NCBI GenBank assembly: GCA_963841855.1
Contig: CAWJEJ010000004.1
Coordinates: 620,001-684,000, forward strand
Origin: CAXBBB01 sp963841855
Lineage (GTDB): Bacteria > Bacteroidota > Rhodothermia > Rhodothermales > BA12
DNA length: 64,000 nucleotides
Direction of reading: 5' to 3'
Within the stretch, counting starts at the first letter, position 1. Every line of letters starts with the position of its first letter. The position numbers were made by a program, and so were the translations under genes. The notes below the pieces were generated by a model. That model saw only the letters and a list, made by a program, of their open reading frames with translations. It was not told the origin of the DNA and did no database searches. This document shows, piece by piece, positions 14,941 through 23,203 of the stretch.

Positions 14941-16755
14941 ATGCGCTTCTTCTCCACTCTCGTCGCCGCGACGCTCGGCACGCTGATCGCCTTGGGCGTG
15001 ATCTTCTTCGTCCTTTTCCTGTTCGTGATCGCGATCGCCTCGACGGCAGGCAGCGGCGGCGATGCGGTCCCACGAGTCGCCGCCGGATCGATAGTCGAGT
15101 TGGAACTGGGCGGCGGTCTGCCCGAAGTGACGGCCGAGCCCGACGCGTTCGCTGCCGCGCTGGGCGAGGGCAAAGACCTCGATCTGCTGACGGTCCGCCG
15201 CGTCCTCAAGATGGCGGCTGCCGACGAACGCGTCGACGTGCTGTGGCTGCGCATCAACCCGATGTCGGCGCCGTGGGCAACGCTCGAAGAAGTGCGCGAG
15301 GCTCTCGTGGCCTACAAGGCGACGGGCAAGACGCTCTACGCTACAAGCGAAGGCCCCTACCTCGACGAGTCCGGCTATTTCCTCGCCTCGGTCGCCGACA
15401 GCGTCTTCGCGGCTCCGCTGACGTTCTTCGAGTTCAACGGATTTCAGATCACGCCCACATTCTACAAGGGCATGCTCGACCGGCTGGATGTCGAAGTCGA
15501 CGTCGTCCGCGCGGGCACGTTCAAGGCGGCCGTCGAGCCGTTCACGCGGACCGACCTGTCCGAGCCGAACCGCGAGCAGCTGTCGGCGCTTCTCGGCGCG
15601 CAGTATGAGATCTTCTCGCAGGCCATCGCCGATGGGCGCGGCATGACCGTCGGCCAGGTCAAGGCGCTGATGGAGGAGCAAGGCATCATCACCTCGGAAG
15701 CGGCTCTCGAAGCCGGGCTGCTCGACGGACTGGTCTTCCACGACCAGATCGAAGCCTTGCTGCGCACGCGCCTGGGACTGGAAGACGACGCCGATTACGA
15801 CGTGCTCAGCGCGCTCGACTATGCGGCAACCGACTCCGAAGACGCTGGCCTCACGACAGGCGACAGCGACGAGGGCGAAATCGCGGTCGTCTACGCCGTT
15901 GGCACGATCATCGACGGCAAGGGCGAACTGGGATCGGGCACGATCGGCGACGAAACGTTTCGCGAAGCCATGACGCGCGCACGCGAGAGCGACCGAGTCA
16001 AAGCCGTCGTTCTGCGCATCAACTCACCCGGCGGATCGGCGTCGGCGAGCGAGAAGATGCGGCGACAGGTGATCCTGACGCGTGCCGAGAAGCCCGTCAT
16101 CGTCTCGATGGGCGATTATGCGGCGTCGGGCGGCTACTGGATTGCAAGCGGCGCCGACACATTGGTCGCCGATCCGCTGACCATTACGGGTTCGATCGGC
16201 GTGTTTAGTCTGCAATTCGTCGTCGGCGACGCGCTCACTGAGAACCTGGGCCTGACGTTCGGCCAGGTTCAGACCGGCCCGTTCGCTGACATGATCTCGC
16301 TGCTCGAACCGCTGGGCGACGCCGAGCGCGCACGCTTCCAGGCCAGCATCGACAACACGTACCAGGCGTTCTTACAGCGCGTCACCGAGACCACCAACCT
16401 GACCACGTCGCAAGTCGACTCGGTCGCTCAGGGCCGCGTCTGGACCGGCACTCAAGCACTCGAACTCGGGCTGATCGACCGCCTGGGAACGCTCGGCGAT
16501 GCGCTCGACATCGCCGCGCGCCAAGCCGAATTTGCGCCCAGCGACTTGTACCGCGTCCGCCTGCTGCCCCGCCCTCAGACGCTCGCCGACCGCTTGGCCG
16601 AGCAGTTCGGCGGCGTGTTCTCGGGCAAGACCTCCAAAGCAGCCGCAGCCTTCCTCCCCGCTCCGGCGCGCGAAGCCATGACCCGGCTCGAATACCTGTT
16701 CGAGACCAACGGCCAAGTCAAGGCGCTCATGCCGATGGAGTTCACGATCCGATGA
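14941..16755 (+). CDS. sppA: Signal peptide peptidase SppA, long (67K) type
   Basis: 604 residues, double-domain form. An N-terminal transmembrane segment (residues about 5-30) anchors it with the active site outside the cytoplasm. The Ser-Lys dyad is Lys195 (AGTFKAAVEPF) in the first half and Ser396 (YAASGGYW) in the second, as in E. coli SppA. The motif INSPGGSASASE forms the ClpP-like substrate loop. It degrades cleaved signal peptides in the membrane. Its stop overlaps the start of the lipoprotein gene at 16752 (ATGA). Confidence 0.95.
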   Translation: MRFFSTLVAATLGTLIALGVIFFVLFLFVIAIASTAGSGGDAVPRVAAGSIVELELGGGLPEVTAEPDAFAAALGEGKDLDLLTVRRVLKMAAADERVDVLWLRINPMSAPWATLEEVREALVAYKATGKTLYATSEGPYLDESGYFLASVADSVFAAPLTFFEFNGFQITPTFYKGMLDRLDVEVDVVRAGTFKAAVEPFTRTDLSEPNREQLSALLGAQYEIFSQAIADGRGMTVGQVKALMEEQGIITSEAALEAGLLDGLVFHDQIEALLRTRLGLEDDADYDVLSALDYAATDSEDAGLTTGDSDEGEIAVVYAVGTIIDGKGELGSGTIGDETFREAMTRARESDRVKAVVLRINSPGGSASASEKMRRQVILTRAEKPVIVSMGDYAASGGYWIASGADTLVADPLTITGSIGVFSLQFVVGDALTENLGLTFGQVQTGPFADMISLLEPLGDAERARFQASIDNTYQAFLQRVTETTNLTTSQVDSVAQGRVWTGTQALELGLIDRLGTLGDALDIAARQAEFAPSDLYRVRLLPRPQTLADRLAEQFGGVFSGKTSKAAAAFLPAPAREAMTRLEYLFETNGQVKALMPMEFTIR

Positions 16756-17054
16756 AAAGCGTACTGCTCCTCGTCCTCTTTATGCTCGCTGGCTGCTCTT
16801 CCACTAGAGAGAGCGTGCTTACTACCGAGAGAGAGCCTGCTATCGCAACCATCATCGTCAATCCAGACGGAAGTATTGGTCACATGGGGACGATAGATCC
16901 TGATTGGGTCCAGCCGCCGCGTTTGTCGCAAGGCCCGCTGGCTGGTGAATACCTGATCGCTGGTCCCCAAGAGGAAGGTGGTGCTACACGCGACAGCACA
17001 CATCTGTGTACCTCATACTTGAAGGAGAAGCGGCGGCGCACCTCTACCGACTGA
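16752..17054 (+). CDS. Small lipoprotein, probably broken by a frameshift
   Basis: 100 codons starting with ATGA overlap on sppA. Lipoprotein signal with lipobox LAGC (Cys15). It contains IVNPDGSIGHMGTIDPDW. The last 20 residues (SYLKEKRRRTSTD) are unlike a folded tail, and they overlap a -1 frame at 17006 whose translation (VYLILEGEAAAHLYRLM...) looks like the natural continuation. Either a frameshift (genuine or a sequencing error near the TGTGT at 17005) splits one lipoprotein gene of about 155 residues, or two genes overlap. Confidence 0.55.
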   Translation: MKSVLLLVLFMLAGCSSTRESVLTTEREPAIATIIVNPDGSIGHMGTIDPDWVQPPRLSQGPLAGEYLIAGPQEEGGATRDSTHLCTSYLKEKRRRTSTD

Positions 17055-17215
17055 TGCCAGAAGAAGCAGAACCAGATATATGCGAGACTCGCTATGCGTG
17101 GTTCAAAATGGGGCGCACCGTTCACTGCCGCGCAACCGAAGACTTCTCCGAGTACCGGTGCGTCGTGAACGTCAACATTGCTGACGAAACACTGGACGAG
17201 AGTTCGATCTGCTGA
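17006..17215 (+). CDS. Probable second half of the frameshifted lipoprotein
   Basis: 69 codons in the -1 frame relative to 16752-17054, nominally beginning with GTG without a ribosome binding site. The protein LEGEAAAHLYRLMPEEAEPDI then CETRYAWFKMGRTVHC, YRCVVNVNIADE has three to four regularly spaced Cys. It resembles a small secreted domain with pattern LxLxGxAAxxLYxxM...C...G..VxC......YxCxxxI that I associate with periplasmic hypothetical proteins. The Cys pattern and lack of its own export signal support fusion to the upstream lipoprotein signal. Confidence 0.5.
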   Translation: MYLILEGEAAAHLYRLMPEEAEPDICETRYAWFKMGRTVHCRATEDFSEYRCVVNVNIADETLDESSIC

Positions 17216-17224
17216 CAATTACCC

Positions 17225-17545
17225 ATGCGCAAAATCTACAGCCATCCTGACCTGGGCATCGTCCATCTGCTCAAGAACGCACTCGAAAATCAGGGCATTC
17301 TGGCGACGATCCGAGGCGAACACGGCGTGGCGATGATCGGCGCGGCGACAGGCATCGACGCGTGGAACGAGTTGTGGATCGCCGACGACAGCCGCGTCAC
17401 CGAGGCCATTCGCATCGTGCAGACGCAGACCGATGACGGCGAGGCTGTGCGCGGGGAGTCGTGGACGTGTCCGAGTTGTGGCGAAGTGTTGGAAGCTCAA
17501 TTTGCGGCGTGCTGGAACTGCGGCGAGCCCAAACCGCGTCGGTAA
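17225..17545 (+). CDS. DUF2007 protein with C-terminal zinc ribbon
   Basis: 106 residues. The N-terminal DUF2007 domain (RKIYSHPDLGIVHLLKNALENQGI ... ELWIADDSRVTEAIRIV) is a PII-like ferredoxin fold thought to take part in signal transduction. The C-terminal CPSCGEVLEAQFAACWNCGE is a four-Cys zinc ribbon. This combination is widespread but without a defined function. Starts 9 nt after the broken lipoprotein frame. Confidence 0.85.
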   Translation: MRKIYSHPDLGIVHLLKNALENQGILATIRGEHGVAMIGAATGIDAWNELWIADDSRVTEAIRIVQTQTDDGEAVRGESWTCPSCGEVLEAQFAACWNCGEPKPRR

Positions 17546-17584
17546 ACAGACAGGCTTGGCCCCTCCTCCTGACTCTTCCTCTGG

Positions 17585-17640
17585 TCATCGCAAGCGGAGC
17601 GTGGCGATCTCCACGCTTCGCCGAGACGGAAGAGTCGTCC
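17585..17640. repeat. Dispersed TCAT(T/C)GC(G/A)AG-type hairpin repeat
   Basis: Begins GTCATCGCAAG and contains the stem GCGGAGCGTGG / CCACGCTTCGC (17594-17621, one G-T wobble) with a CGATCT loop. It belongs by sequence style to the widespread TCATTGCGAG...CGTGGCAATCTCC repeat. It sits between convergent genes and may serve as a bidirectional terminator. A related element lies on the other side of gpmI at 19279. Confidence 0.55.
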
Positions 17641-17646
17641 TTCCTG

Positions 17647-19161
17647 CTATACCAGCACGTCGCCGGTCATCTTCGCGGGGATGGGTAGGCCGAGCAGGTG
17701 CAGGATCGTCGGGGCGACATCGCCGAGTTTGCCTGCGCGCGGTGCTTGGGCGACGCCGTCGGCGACGACCAAGTGCGGGACGAGGGCGGTCGTGTGAGCG
17801 GTGTGCGGCGAGCCGTCGGGGTTGCGCATCTTGTCGGCGTTGCCATGGTCGGCGAGGATCGTGACACCGTAGCCCTTCTCCAGCGCGGCTTCGACGACGA
17901 CGCGCGCCGCCTGATCGCACGCTTCGATGGCGGCGACGGCGGCTTCGAAGACGCCGGTGTGACCCACCATGTCCGGGTTGGCGAAGTTGACGACGGCCAG
18001 CGCGTAGTCGTTCGCGCGGATGGCAGCAGCGACCTGATCGGCGAGCGGGCCGACGCTCATCTCGGGCTGCAAGTCGTACGTGGCGACCTTGGGCGATGGC
18101 ACCATGATGCGGTCTTCGCCAGCGAACGGCTCCTCGCGCCCGCCCGAAAAGAAGTACGTCACGTGCGGGTACTTCTCGGTCTCGGCAGCGCGCAGTTGCG
18201 CTAACCCGGCTTGGGCGACGACTTCGCCGAGCGTGTCGACCAGGTTGTCTTTGGGAAACGCGACGGGAAGGCCAAACTCGGCGTCGTACGTGGCGAACGT
18301 GGCGACGTAGAGGTTCTGGAGCAGTTCGCCCCGCTCGAAGCCGTCGAATTCAGGCGAGATCAGCGCGCGCGTCAGCTCCCTGGCGCGGTCGGTGCGGAAG
18401 TTGTACCAGATCACGGCGTCGCCGCTCTGGATCGTACCGTCGACCTGGGCGACTCTACGCGGCGTGATGAACTCGTCGGTCAGGCCGTCGCGGTAGGCTG
18501 CGTCGACGGCGTTCTGCGCGGACGGAAACGCGTCGCCTTCGCCATAGACCAGTAGGCGGTACGCACGCTCGACGCGTTCCCAGCGCTCGTCGCGGTCCAT
18601 CGCGTAGTAGCGGCCCACGATGCCGGCGATCTGCCCAGCCTCGATCGCCTGCATCTGCGCCTGCGCCTCGCGGACGTAGCGGCTTCCGGCCCCGTCGGGT
18701 GCGGTGTCGCGCCCGTCGGTGAAGGCGTGCACCATCGTTCGGCCGCCCAGTCCGTTGCGCTCGGCCATGCGGAGGAGCGCGTAGAGGTGGTCCAGGTGGC
18801 TGTGCACGCCGCCGTCTGAGAACAGCCCCAACAGGTGCAGCTTTCCGCCCGTCTGCTTGACGTGCCCGGCCGCTTCGACCAAGGCCGAGTTGGTGTAGAA
18901 CGATTCGTCTTCGATCGACACGTCGATGCGCACGATGTCCTGATGCACGACGCGCCCGGCGCCCAAGTTGGTGTGCCCAACTTCCGAATTGCCCATCTGC
19001 CCGACCGGTAGCCCGACCGCGCGCTCGCTGGCCTCTAGCGTGCCGTGCGGGTGATCGGCGAAGAGTGAGTCGAGGTACGGCGTATCGGCCGCGTCGACGG
19101 CGCTGACGGCGGAGTCAACGGCGATTCCGTAACCGTCGAGGATGAGCAGGAGATGGGGCAT
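17647..19161 (-). CDS. gpmI: 2,3-bisphosphoglycerate-independent phosphoglycerate mutase
   Basis: Interconverts 3- and 2-phosphoglycerate in glycolysis using two Mn ions. 504 residues, the normal iPGM length of about 510. Metal ligand Asp9 is in ILDGYG, the phosphoserine nucleophile Ser59 in GNSEVGHTN, and the C-terminal metal sites are in VNFANPDMVGHTG and ILADHGNADKM. The ATG at 19161 begins just before the first strand; the open frame extends upstream into the repeat-bearing leader without homology. Flanked by two hairpin repeats of the same family. Confidence 0.96.
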   Translation of the reverse strand: MPHLLLILDGYGIAVDSAVSAVDAADTPYLDSLFADHPHGTLEASERAVGLPVGQMGNSEVGHTNLGAGRVVHQDIVRIDVSIEDESFYTNSALVEAAGHVKQTGGKLHLLGLFSDGGVHSHLDHLYALLRMAERNGLGGRTMVHAFTDGRDTAPDGAGSRYVREAQAQMQAIEAGQIAGIVGRYYAMDRDERWERVERAYRLLVYGEGDAFPSAQNAVDAAYRDGLTDEFITPRRVAQVDGTIQSGDAVIWYNFRTDRARELTRALISPEFDGFERGELLQNLYVATFATYDAEFGLPVAFPKDNLVDTLGEVVAQAGLAQLRAAETEKYPHVTYFFSGGREEPFAGEDRIMVPSPKVATYDLQPEMSVGPLADQVAAAIRANDYALAVVNFANPDMVGHTGVFEAAVAAIEACDQAARVVVEAALEKGYGVTILADHGNADKMRNPDGSPHTAHTTALVPHLVVADGVAQAPRAGKLGDVAPTILHLLGLPIPAKMTGDVLV

Positions 19162-19278
19162 GGATCGTCGTTTGGGGGAAATAGAGGGACGGACCGCACG
19201 CGCCGATTGTTCGCGGAGAGACGGGCGAATCGCTGGAAGCGCATCCGGGGGAGCGAAACACAACTCTCCAACCAGCGC

Positions 19279-19368
19279 TGTCATTGCGAGGCCGAAGGCC
19301 GTGGCACTCTCCAAGAGGCGACGGCACGGTTCGGCGACTGCCACGTCGCTTTGCTCCTCGCAGTGACA
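19279..19368. repeat. Palindromic dispersed repeat upstream of gpmI
   Basis: Outer arms TGTCATTGCGAGG and CCTCGCAGTGACA are complementary except for one position, and internal GAAGGCCGTGGCA / TGCCACGTCGC-like segments also pair. This gives a 90-bp fold-back unit typical of REP/MITE-like elements. It occupies much of the otherwise empty gap 19162-19483. Confidence 0.7.
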
Positions 19369-19483
19369 GAGGGAGGAGTGGGAGGCAGCCTCGGCCTGCT
19401 CAAAGTTGTCAATTCTCGAACCTCAGTAGCTTGGCCTGGAGGCGGGAGCGTTAGTAGAGTTGACAACTTTCCATCTCCGCGCG

Positions 19484-20323
19484 TCACACTCGGAAGTCGC
19501 GGACTTTCTTGGTCGTACGGCCGGTTTTGGTGTCGTAAACCGTCATCGAGCCGGTTCGGGGATGGGTGATCTGCTCCACTCCATAGCGGTCGGTGACGAG
19601 GGTGGGCTCGTCGAAGTAGCCGCCGGTTGGCGCGAAGTAGCGGCCTCGCTTGCGGTCGAGGTCGACCATCGGCGCGGGCAGCGATTGCAAGCGGGCGAAG
19701 TAATCGCAGACCGATGTGACCGGGCAGACTTCGCACTTGGGCGAGCGCGCCAGGCACGTGTAGCGGCCGTGCAAGATGAGCAGGTGGTGCGCCTCGCTCC
19801 ACTCGTCGCGCGGGATCACGCGGCCCAGCGAGCGCTCGACTTTGAACGGCGTATCGGCCGAGGGTGGCACCAGCCCGATGCGGTTCGAGACGCGAAATAC
19901 GTGCGTATCGACGGCGACGGCGTCGGCTCCAAACGCGACCGACGTGACGACGAGCGCCGTCTTCCGCCCGACGCCCGGCAGTTTGATCAGTTCGGGGATG
20001 GTCTGGGGCACTTGGCCCCCAAAGTCATCGACGAGCATCGACCCCAATCCGGCCAGGTGTTTGGCTTTGTTGTTGGGATACGAGACCGAGCGGATGAACG
20101 GAAACACGTCGTCCGGTGTTGCGGCGGCCAGGGCTTGGGGGTCGGGAAACGCTTCGAAAAGAGCGGGCGTGACCTTGTTGACGCGGGCGTCGGTGCACTG
20201 CGCCGACAACACGACGGCGACTAGCAGTTCGAACGGGCCCGAGTAGGCGAGTTCGGTCTCAGGTTCGGGCGTGCGCTCGCGCAGAGCATCGAGGGTGAAG
20301 CGGGCGCGCTGGGTTCGGGACAT
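19484..20323 (-). CDS. nth: Endonuclease III with an extra C-terminal domain
   Basis: Bifunctional DNA glycosylase/AP lyase for oxidised pyrimidines. The HhH motif LPGVGRKTA carries catalytic Lys121; catalytic Asp139 is in VDTHVFRVSNR. The [4Fe-4S] cluster ligands follow the C-X6-C-X2-C-X5-C spacing (Cys190, 197, 200, 206). Typical Nth ends within 5-15 residues of the cluster, but this protein (279 residues) continues about 65 more, with GRYFAPTGGYFDEPTLVTD and GSMTVYDTKTGRTTKK. That extension looks beta-rich and basic and is not a domain I recognise. Confidence 0.93.
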   Translation of the reverse strand: MSRTQRARFTLDALRERTPEPETELAYSGPFELLVAVVLSAQCTDARVNKVTPALFEAFPDPQALAAATPDDVFPFIRSVSYPNNKAKHLAGLGSMLVDDFGGQVPQTIPELIKLPGVGRKTALVVTSVAFGADAVAVDTHVFRVSNRIGLVPPSADTPFKVERSLGRVIPRDEWSEAHHLLILHGRYTCLARSPKCEVCPVTSVCDYFARLQSLPAPMVDLDRKRGRYFAPTGGYFDEPTLVTDRYGVEQITHPRTGSMTVYDTKTGRTTKKVRDFRV

Positions 20324-20432
20324 CGGGCGGGCGGCGGTTCAGTGCGTGGTTTTGGACACCGAGGAATGGGGCGATGTTCGATGGTCACCAATGCAGCTTC
20401 GTGATTAGACCGGGGCGTTCTATCCGGAGTGG

Positions 20433-20465
20433 AAAGCTGTCAGGTTTTCAAAACCTGACAGCTTT
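20433..20465. repeat. Perfect 16-bp palindrome, dispersed-repeat type
   Basis: AAAGCTGTCAGGTTTT, one central C, then its exact reverse complement. It is AT-rich compared with its surroundings. It lies 50 nt past the stop of the minus-strand DUF2959 gene and 110 nt upstream of nth, so it can terminate transcription from the right. Similar ACCTGACAGGTTTT palindromes are known as dispersed repeats in Bacteroidota. Confidence 0.8.
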
Positions 20466-20515
20466 GAGGCGTGCGAGTTGGGGGTGACGCGTCGCGATGC
20501 AGCGCGGAAGCTGGC

Positions 20516-21166
20516 TCACGCCTTCATGCCGTCGAGGAAGTCGTCGGCCTCGCGGATGGCGCGTTCCATCTCGCGGATCAGACTGGCGGTCTCGCCCTGA
20601 AGAACGGCGACTTCGCCTTCGAGCGATGCGATGGCGCGCGCGTTGAGGTTGTGCTTGAGAAACAGCGTCTGATCTTCCAGGCGTTCGAGAACTGGGTCCA
20701 TAGTCGCCTCGGCTCTACGCATCGCAGCGAGCAGTCCGTCGAAGCGGCGCTCCGTCTCGCGCAGTTGCTCCTGACTGCGGCGGCGCAGGTCGGCACTCTC
20801 GTAATCGCCCAATTCGTCGTTCCACTCGGCGAACAGGTCAGTAGCGACGCGCTCCACGTCGTCGATGCGTTCAGTCACGTCGCTAGCCCGGGCGGCGCTG
20901 CGATCGTAGGCCGACTTCACGTCGTCGTAGGCGTTTTCCAATTCGCCACCATCGAACGCGACGACGCTGCGAAACTGTTCGAGTGCGTTTTCGAACTGCT
21001 CCTTGGCCTCTTCCTGACTCTCGCGCGCCTCCTCGACGCGATCCGAGAGCAGGTCGCGCTTGTCCTTGCCCAGTTTCTCCCACGCATTGTAGTACGCCTG
21101 CTGGCACGCGGGCAGCGCGAGGGCGAAGAGGAGGACGAGGGCGATTCGGAAAGAGGCAGAGCGCAT
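20516..21166 (-). CDS. DUF2959 family lipoprotein, coiled coil
   Basis: 216 residues. Lipoprotein signal with lipobox ALPAC, then the DUF2959 N-terminal signature YYNAWEKLGKDKRDLLSDRVEEAR. The rest is a long charged coiled coil (residues about 30-210). Family members are periplasmic or outer-membrane proteins of unknown role. The ATG at 21166 gives the signal peptide; an in-frame upstream start at 21196 is less likely. Confidence 0.85.
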   Translation of the reverse strand: MRSASFRIALVLLFALALPACQQAYYNAWEKLGKDKRDLLSDRVEEARESQEEAKEQFENALEQFRSVVAFDGGELENAYDDVKSAYDRSAARASDVTERIDDVERVATDLFAEWNDELGDYESADLRRRSQEQLRETERRFDGLLAAMRRAEATMDPVLERLEDQTLFLKHNLNARAIASLEGEVAVLQGETASLIREMERAIREADDFLDGMKA

Positions 21167-21299
21167 GACGGGCGGAATGGTGAACGCCAGACACAAACGC
21201 TGCGGGTGCGGCTGTGATCGGACCGTGCGCTACCGGTTGGTAACCCTTCGCCCACGCGACCGGCGTATCTAGGCATATTCCGATGCCAACCGCTTTCTC

Positions 21300-22109
21300 A
21301 TGCCCGCACCGCTCTCTGACTCATCCGTCGTCCTCATCACCGGCGCGTCGTCGGGCATCGGCAAGTCGATCGCGCTCCAGTTGGCCGAGCGCGGATGCCG
21401 GCTGGCGCTAGCGGCGCGCGGGCGAGATGGGTTGACCTCCGTCGCCGAAGCGTGCCAAGCGCAGGGTGCCGAGGTGCTGGTCGTTTCGACCGACGTGTCC
21501 GACGAAGAGCAGTGCCGCGCGTTCGTCGCTCAGTCTGCGGAGCGGTTTGGGAAGGTCGATGCGCTCGTCAACAACGCGGGCATCTCGATGTGGGCCAGAC
21601 TCGACGAACTCGACGACCTAGAGCCGATCCGCCGCATCATGGCCGTCAACTACCTGGGCGCTGTCTACTGCACGCACGCGGCTCTCCCCCATCTCAAAGC
21701 GTCGCGCGGGCGCATCGTCAACGTGGCGAGCCTGACCGGAAAGACGGGCGTGCCGACGCGGACGGGTTATGCGGCGAGCAAACACGCGATGGCGGGCTTC
21801 TTCGACAGCTTGCGCATCGAACTGCGCGAGACGGGCGTCAGCGTGACGACAGTGTTTCCGGGCTTCGTGTCGACGGGCGTGCGGCGCCACGCCTACGGTC
21901 CGGACGGTAAGCCGCTGGGCGACAGTCCAGTCGACGAGGGCAACGCGATGTCGCCCGATACGTGCGCGCGTCTGATTCTGGCAGCGGCCGACAAGCGCAA
22001 ACGCGAGATCGTGATGACGCCGCGCGGCAAAGTCGGCATGTGGATGAAGCTGATCGCGCCGGGCCTGGTGGACCGTATCGCGGCGCGCGCTATCGAGCGA
22101 GGTCGGTGA
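21300..22109 (+). CDS. Short-chain dehydrogenase/reductase (DHRS7-like)
   Basis: 269 residues, classical SDR. Cofactor motif TGASSGIG (residues 15-22), NNAG, catalytic Ser in VASLTGKTG and YAASK, with the PG motif in TVFPGFVST. The extended C-terminus (KRKREIVMTPRGKVGMWMKLIAPGLVDR) is of the DHRS7B-like kind and may associate with membranes. Substrate unknown. The stop is only 5 bp from the convergent cytochrome gene. Confidence 0.88.
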   Translation: MPAPLSDSSVVLITGASSGIGKSIALQLAERGCRLALAARGRDGLTSVAEACQAQGAEVLVVSTDVSDEEQCRAFVAQSAERFGKVDALVNNAGISMWARLDELDDLEPIRRIMAVNYLGAVYCTHAALPHLKASRGRIVNVASLTGKTGVPTRTGYAASKHAMAGFFDSLRIELRETGVSVTTVFPGFVSTGVRRHAYGPDGKPLGDSPVDEGNAMSPDTCARLILAAADKRKREIVMTPRGKVGMWMKLIAPGLVDRIAARAIERGR

Positions 22110-22114
22110 TCAGG

Positions 22115-22606
22115 CTAGTGACCAGGGATGCCCGTCGCCGTTTCCAGATCGGCGGCTTGCCAGATGCCTTTCTTGGTGTTGGCCGCGCGAACGGCGGCGA
22201 CTTCGCTGGGCGTGACGGCGCTCGACGCGTTGCCGTAGCTGGTGCGGACGTGCGTCAGCACGGCGGCGATCTGGTCGTCGCTCAGGTGCCCATGCGGCGT
22301 CATGATATTGTTGTACTCGACTCCGGCAACGACTATGGGCCCGCGCATGCCGTTGAGCAGCAGGCGGACCAGTCGGCCTTTGTCGCCCGTCGTCCACTGG
22401 GTTTCGGCGAGAGGTGGGTAGACGCCTTCGCGGCCCAATCCGTCCGCCTGGTGGCACGTCTGACAGTTGCTCGTGTAGGTGCGAACGCCCAGCGCGGCGA
22501 AGCGCTGCTCGGGTGTAGCATCGGCGGGAAGATCGTCGCCCCCACATGCGGCGAGGCCCGTCAGGACGAGAGCGAGCAGAGAGAAGGCGAGGAAGAGGCG
22601 GAGCAT
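22115..22606 (-). CDS. Lipid-anchored c-type cytochrome
   Basis: 163 residues. Lipobox LAAC (Cys21) and a single haem-binding CQTCH (Cys48, Cys51, His52). The candidate axial Met lies in NNIMTPHGHLSDDQ, as in class I cytochromes with the M-x-P-x-x-x-L-s-D pattern. It probably acts as a periplasmic-face electron carrier. No oxidase or other redox genes are adjacent. Confidence 0.9.
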   Translation of the reverse strand: MLRLFLAFSLLALVLTGLAACGGDDLPADATPEQRFAALGVRTYTSNCQTCHQADGLGREGVYPPLAETQWTTGDKGRLVRLLLNGMRGPIVVAGVEYNNIMTPHGHLSDDQIAAVLTHVRTSYGNASSAVTPSEVAAVRAANTKKGIWQAADLETATGIPGH

Positions 22607-22790
22607 AGCGCGAGGAGGTACGGGTACGAATCGGGAGAACCTACGGCGTTACCGGTTTGCGTGCCACGCGACGGGACGGTAAGAGTCCCGCGCGCGAGGC
22701 AACCGGCAGAGCGGCAGAGGATTAACTCTTACGCAACAGGCCCAATCGCAGTCACGCGGTGCGGCCGTTTCCACATACCCTTCGCCGACC

Positions 22791-23009
22791 ATGACTACGA
22801 CCCCCAACTCCGACGCTTCGCTGTCGCGCTCCATGCGCATCGCTGGACTGCTCCTGACGCTTAGCGCCTCGTTCCTTCTTTGGGCCGATGTGTCCGGAAC
22901 AGGCATGATCGTCGCCTGCCTCGTTATCGGAATCGCCACGCTGGGCGCTAGCCTGGTACCAACGCGCACTCTAGAGCCCAAGCCGGTCCGCGTCCGCACG
23001 CGGAGCTGA
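22791..23009 (+). CDS. Small two-helix membrane protein
   Basis: 72 residues with two transmembrane helices (about 17-33 and 37-56) and a basic tail. No family recognised. Closed off by the very stable hairpin at 23021. Confidence 0.6.
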   Translation: MTTTPNSDASLSRSMRIAGLLLTLSASFLLWADVSGTGMIVACLVIGIATLGASLVPTRTLEPKPVRVRTRS

Positions 23010-23020
23010 GCCGACCTCTA

Positions 23021-23066
23021 ACGCAAATCGCCCCGCCCGGCTTTGTTCGGGTGGGGCGATTTGCGT
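23021..23066 (+). terminator. Strong terminator hairpin
   Basis: Arms ACGCAAATCGCCCC and GGGGCGATTTGCGT are perfectly complementary, and the loop side can extend the stem further (CCCGG/TTCGGG). It lies 11 nt past the stop of the small membrane gene. A short T-containing tail follows; it may work in either direction. Confidence 0.8.
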
Positions 23067-23203
23067 TGATGCAGACGCGGCAGCGAGATAGAGCGGAAAG
23101 TGGGTAACAGGATCGGTCTGTGATAACGGCACGGAGCATGCGGCCGGGGACCTGGCGCACCTATCTTCCGACACGTCCCACCCCCCATCGACCTGACCCA
23201 TCC

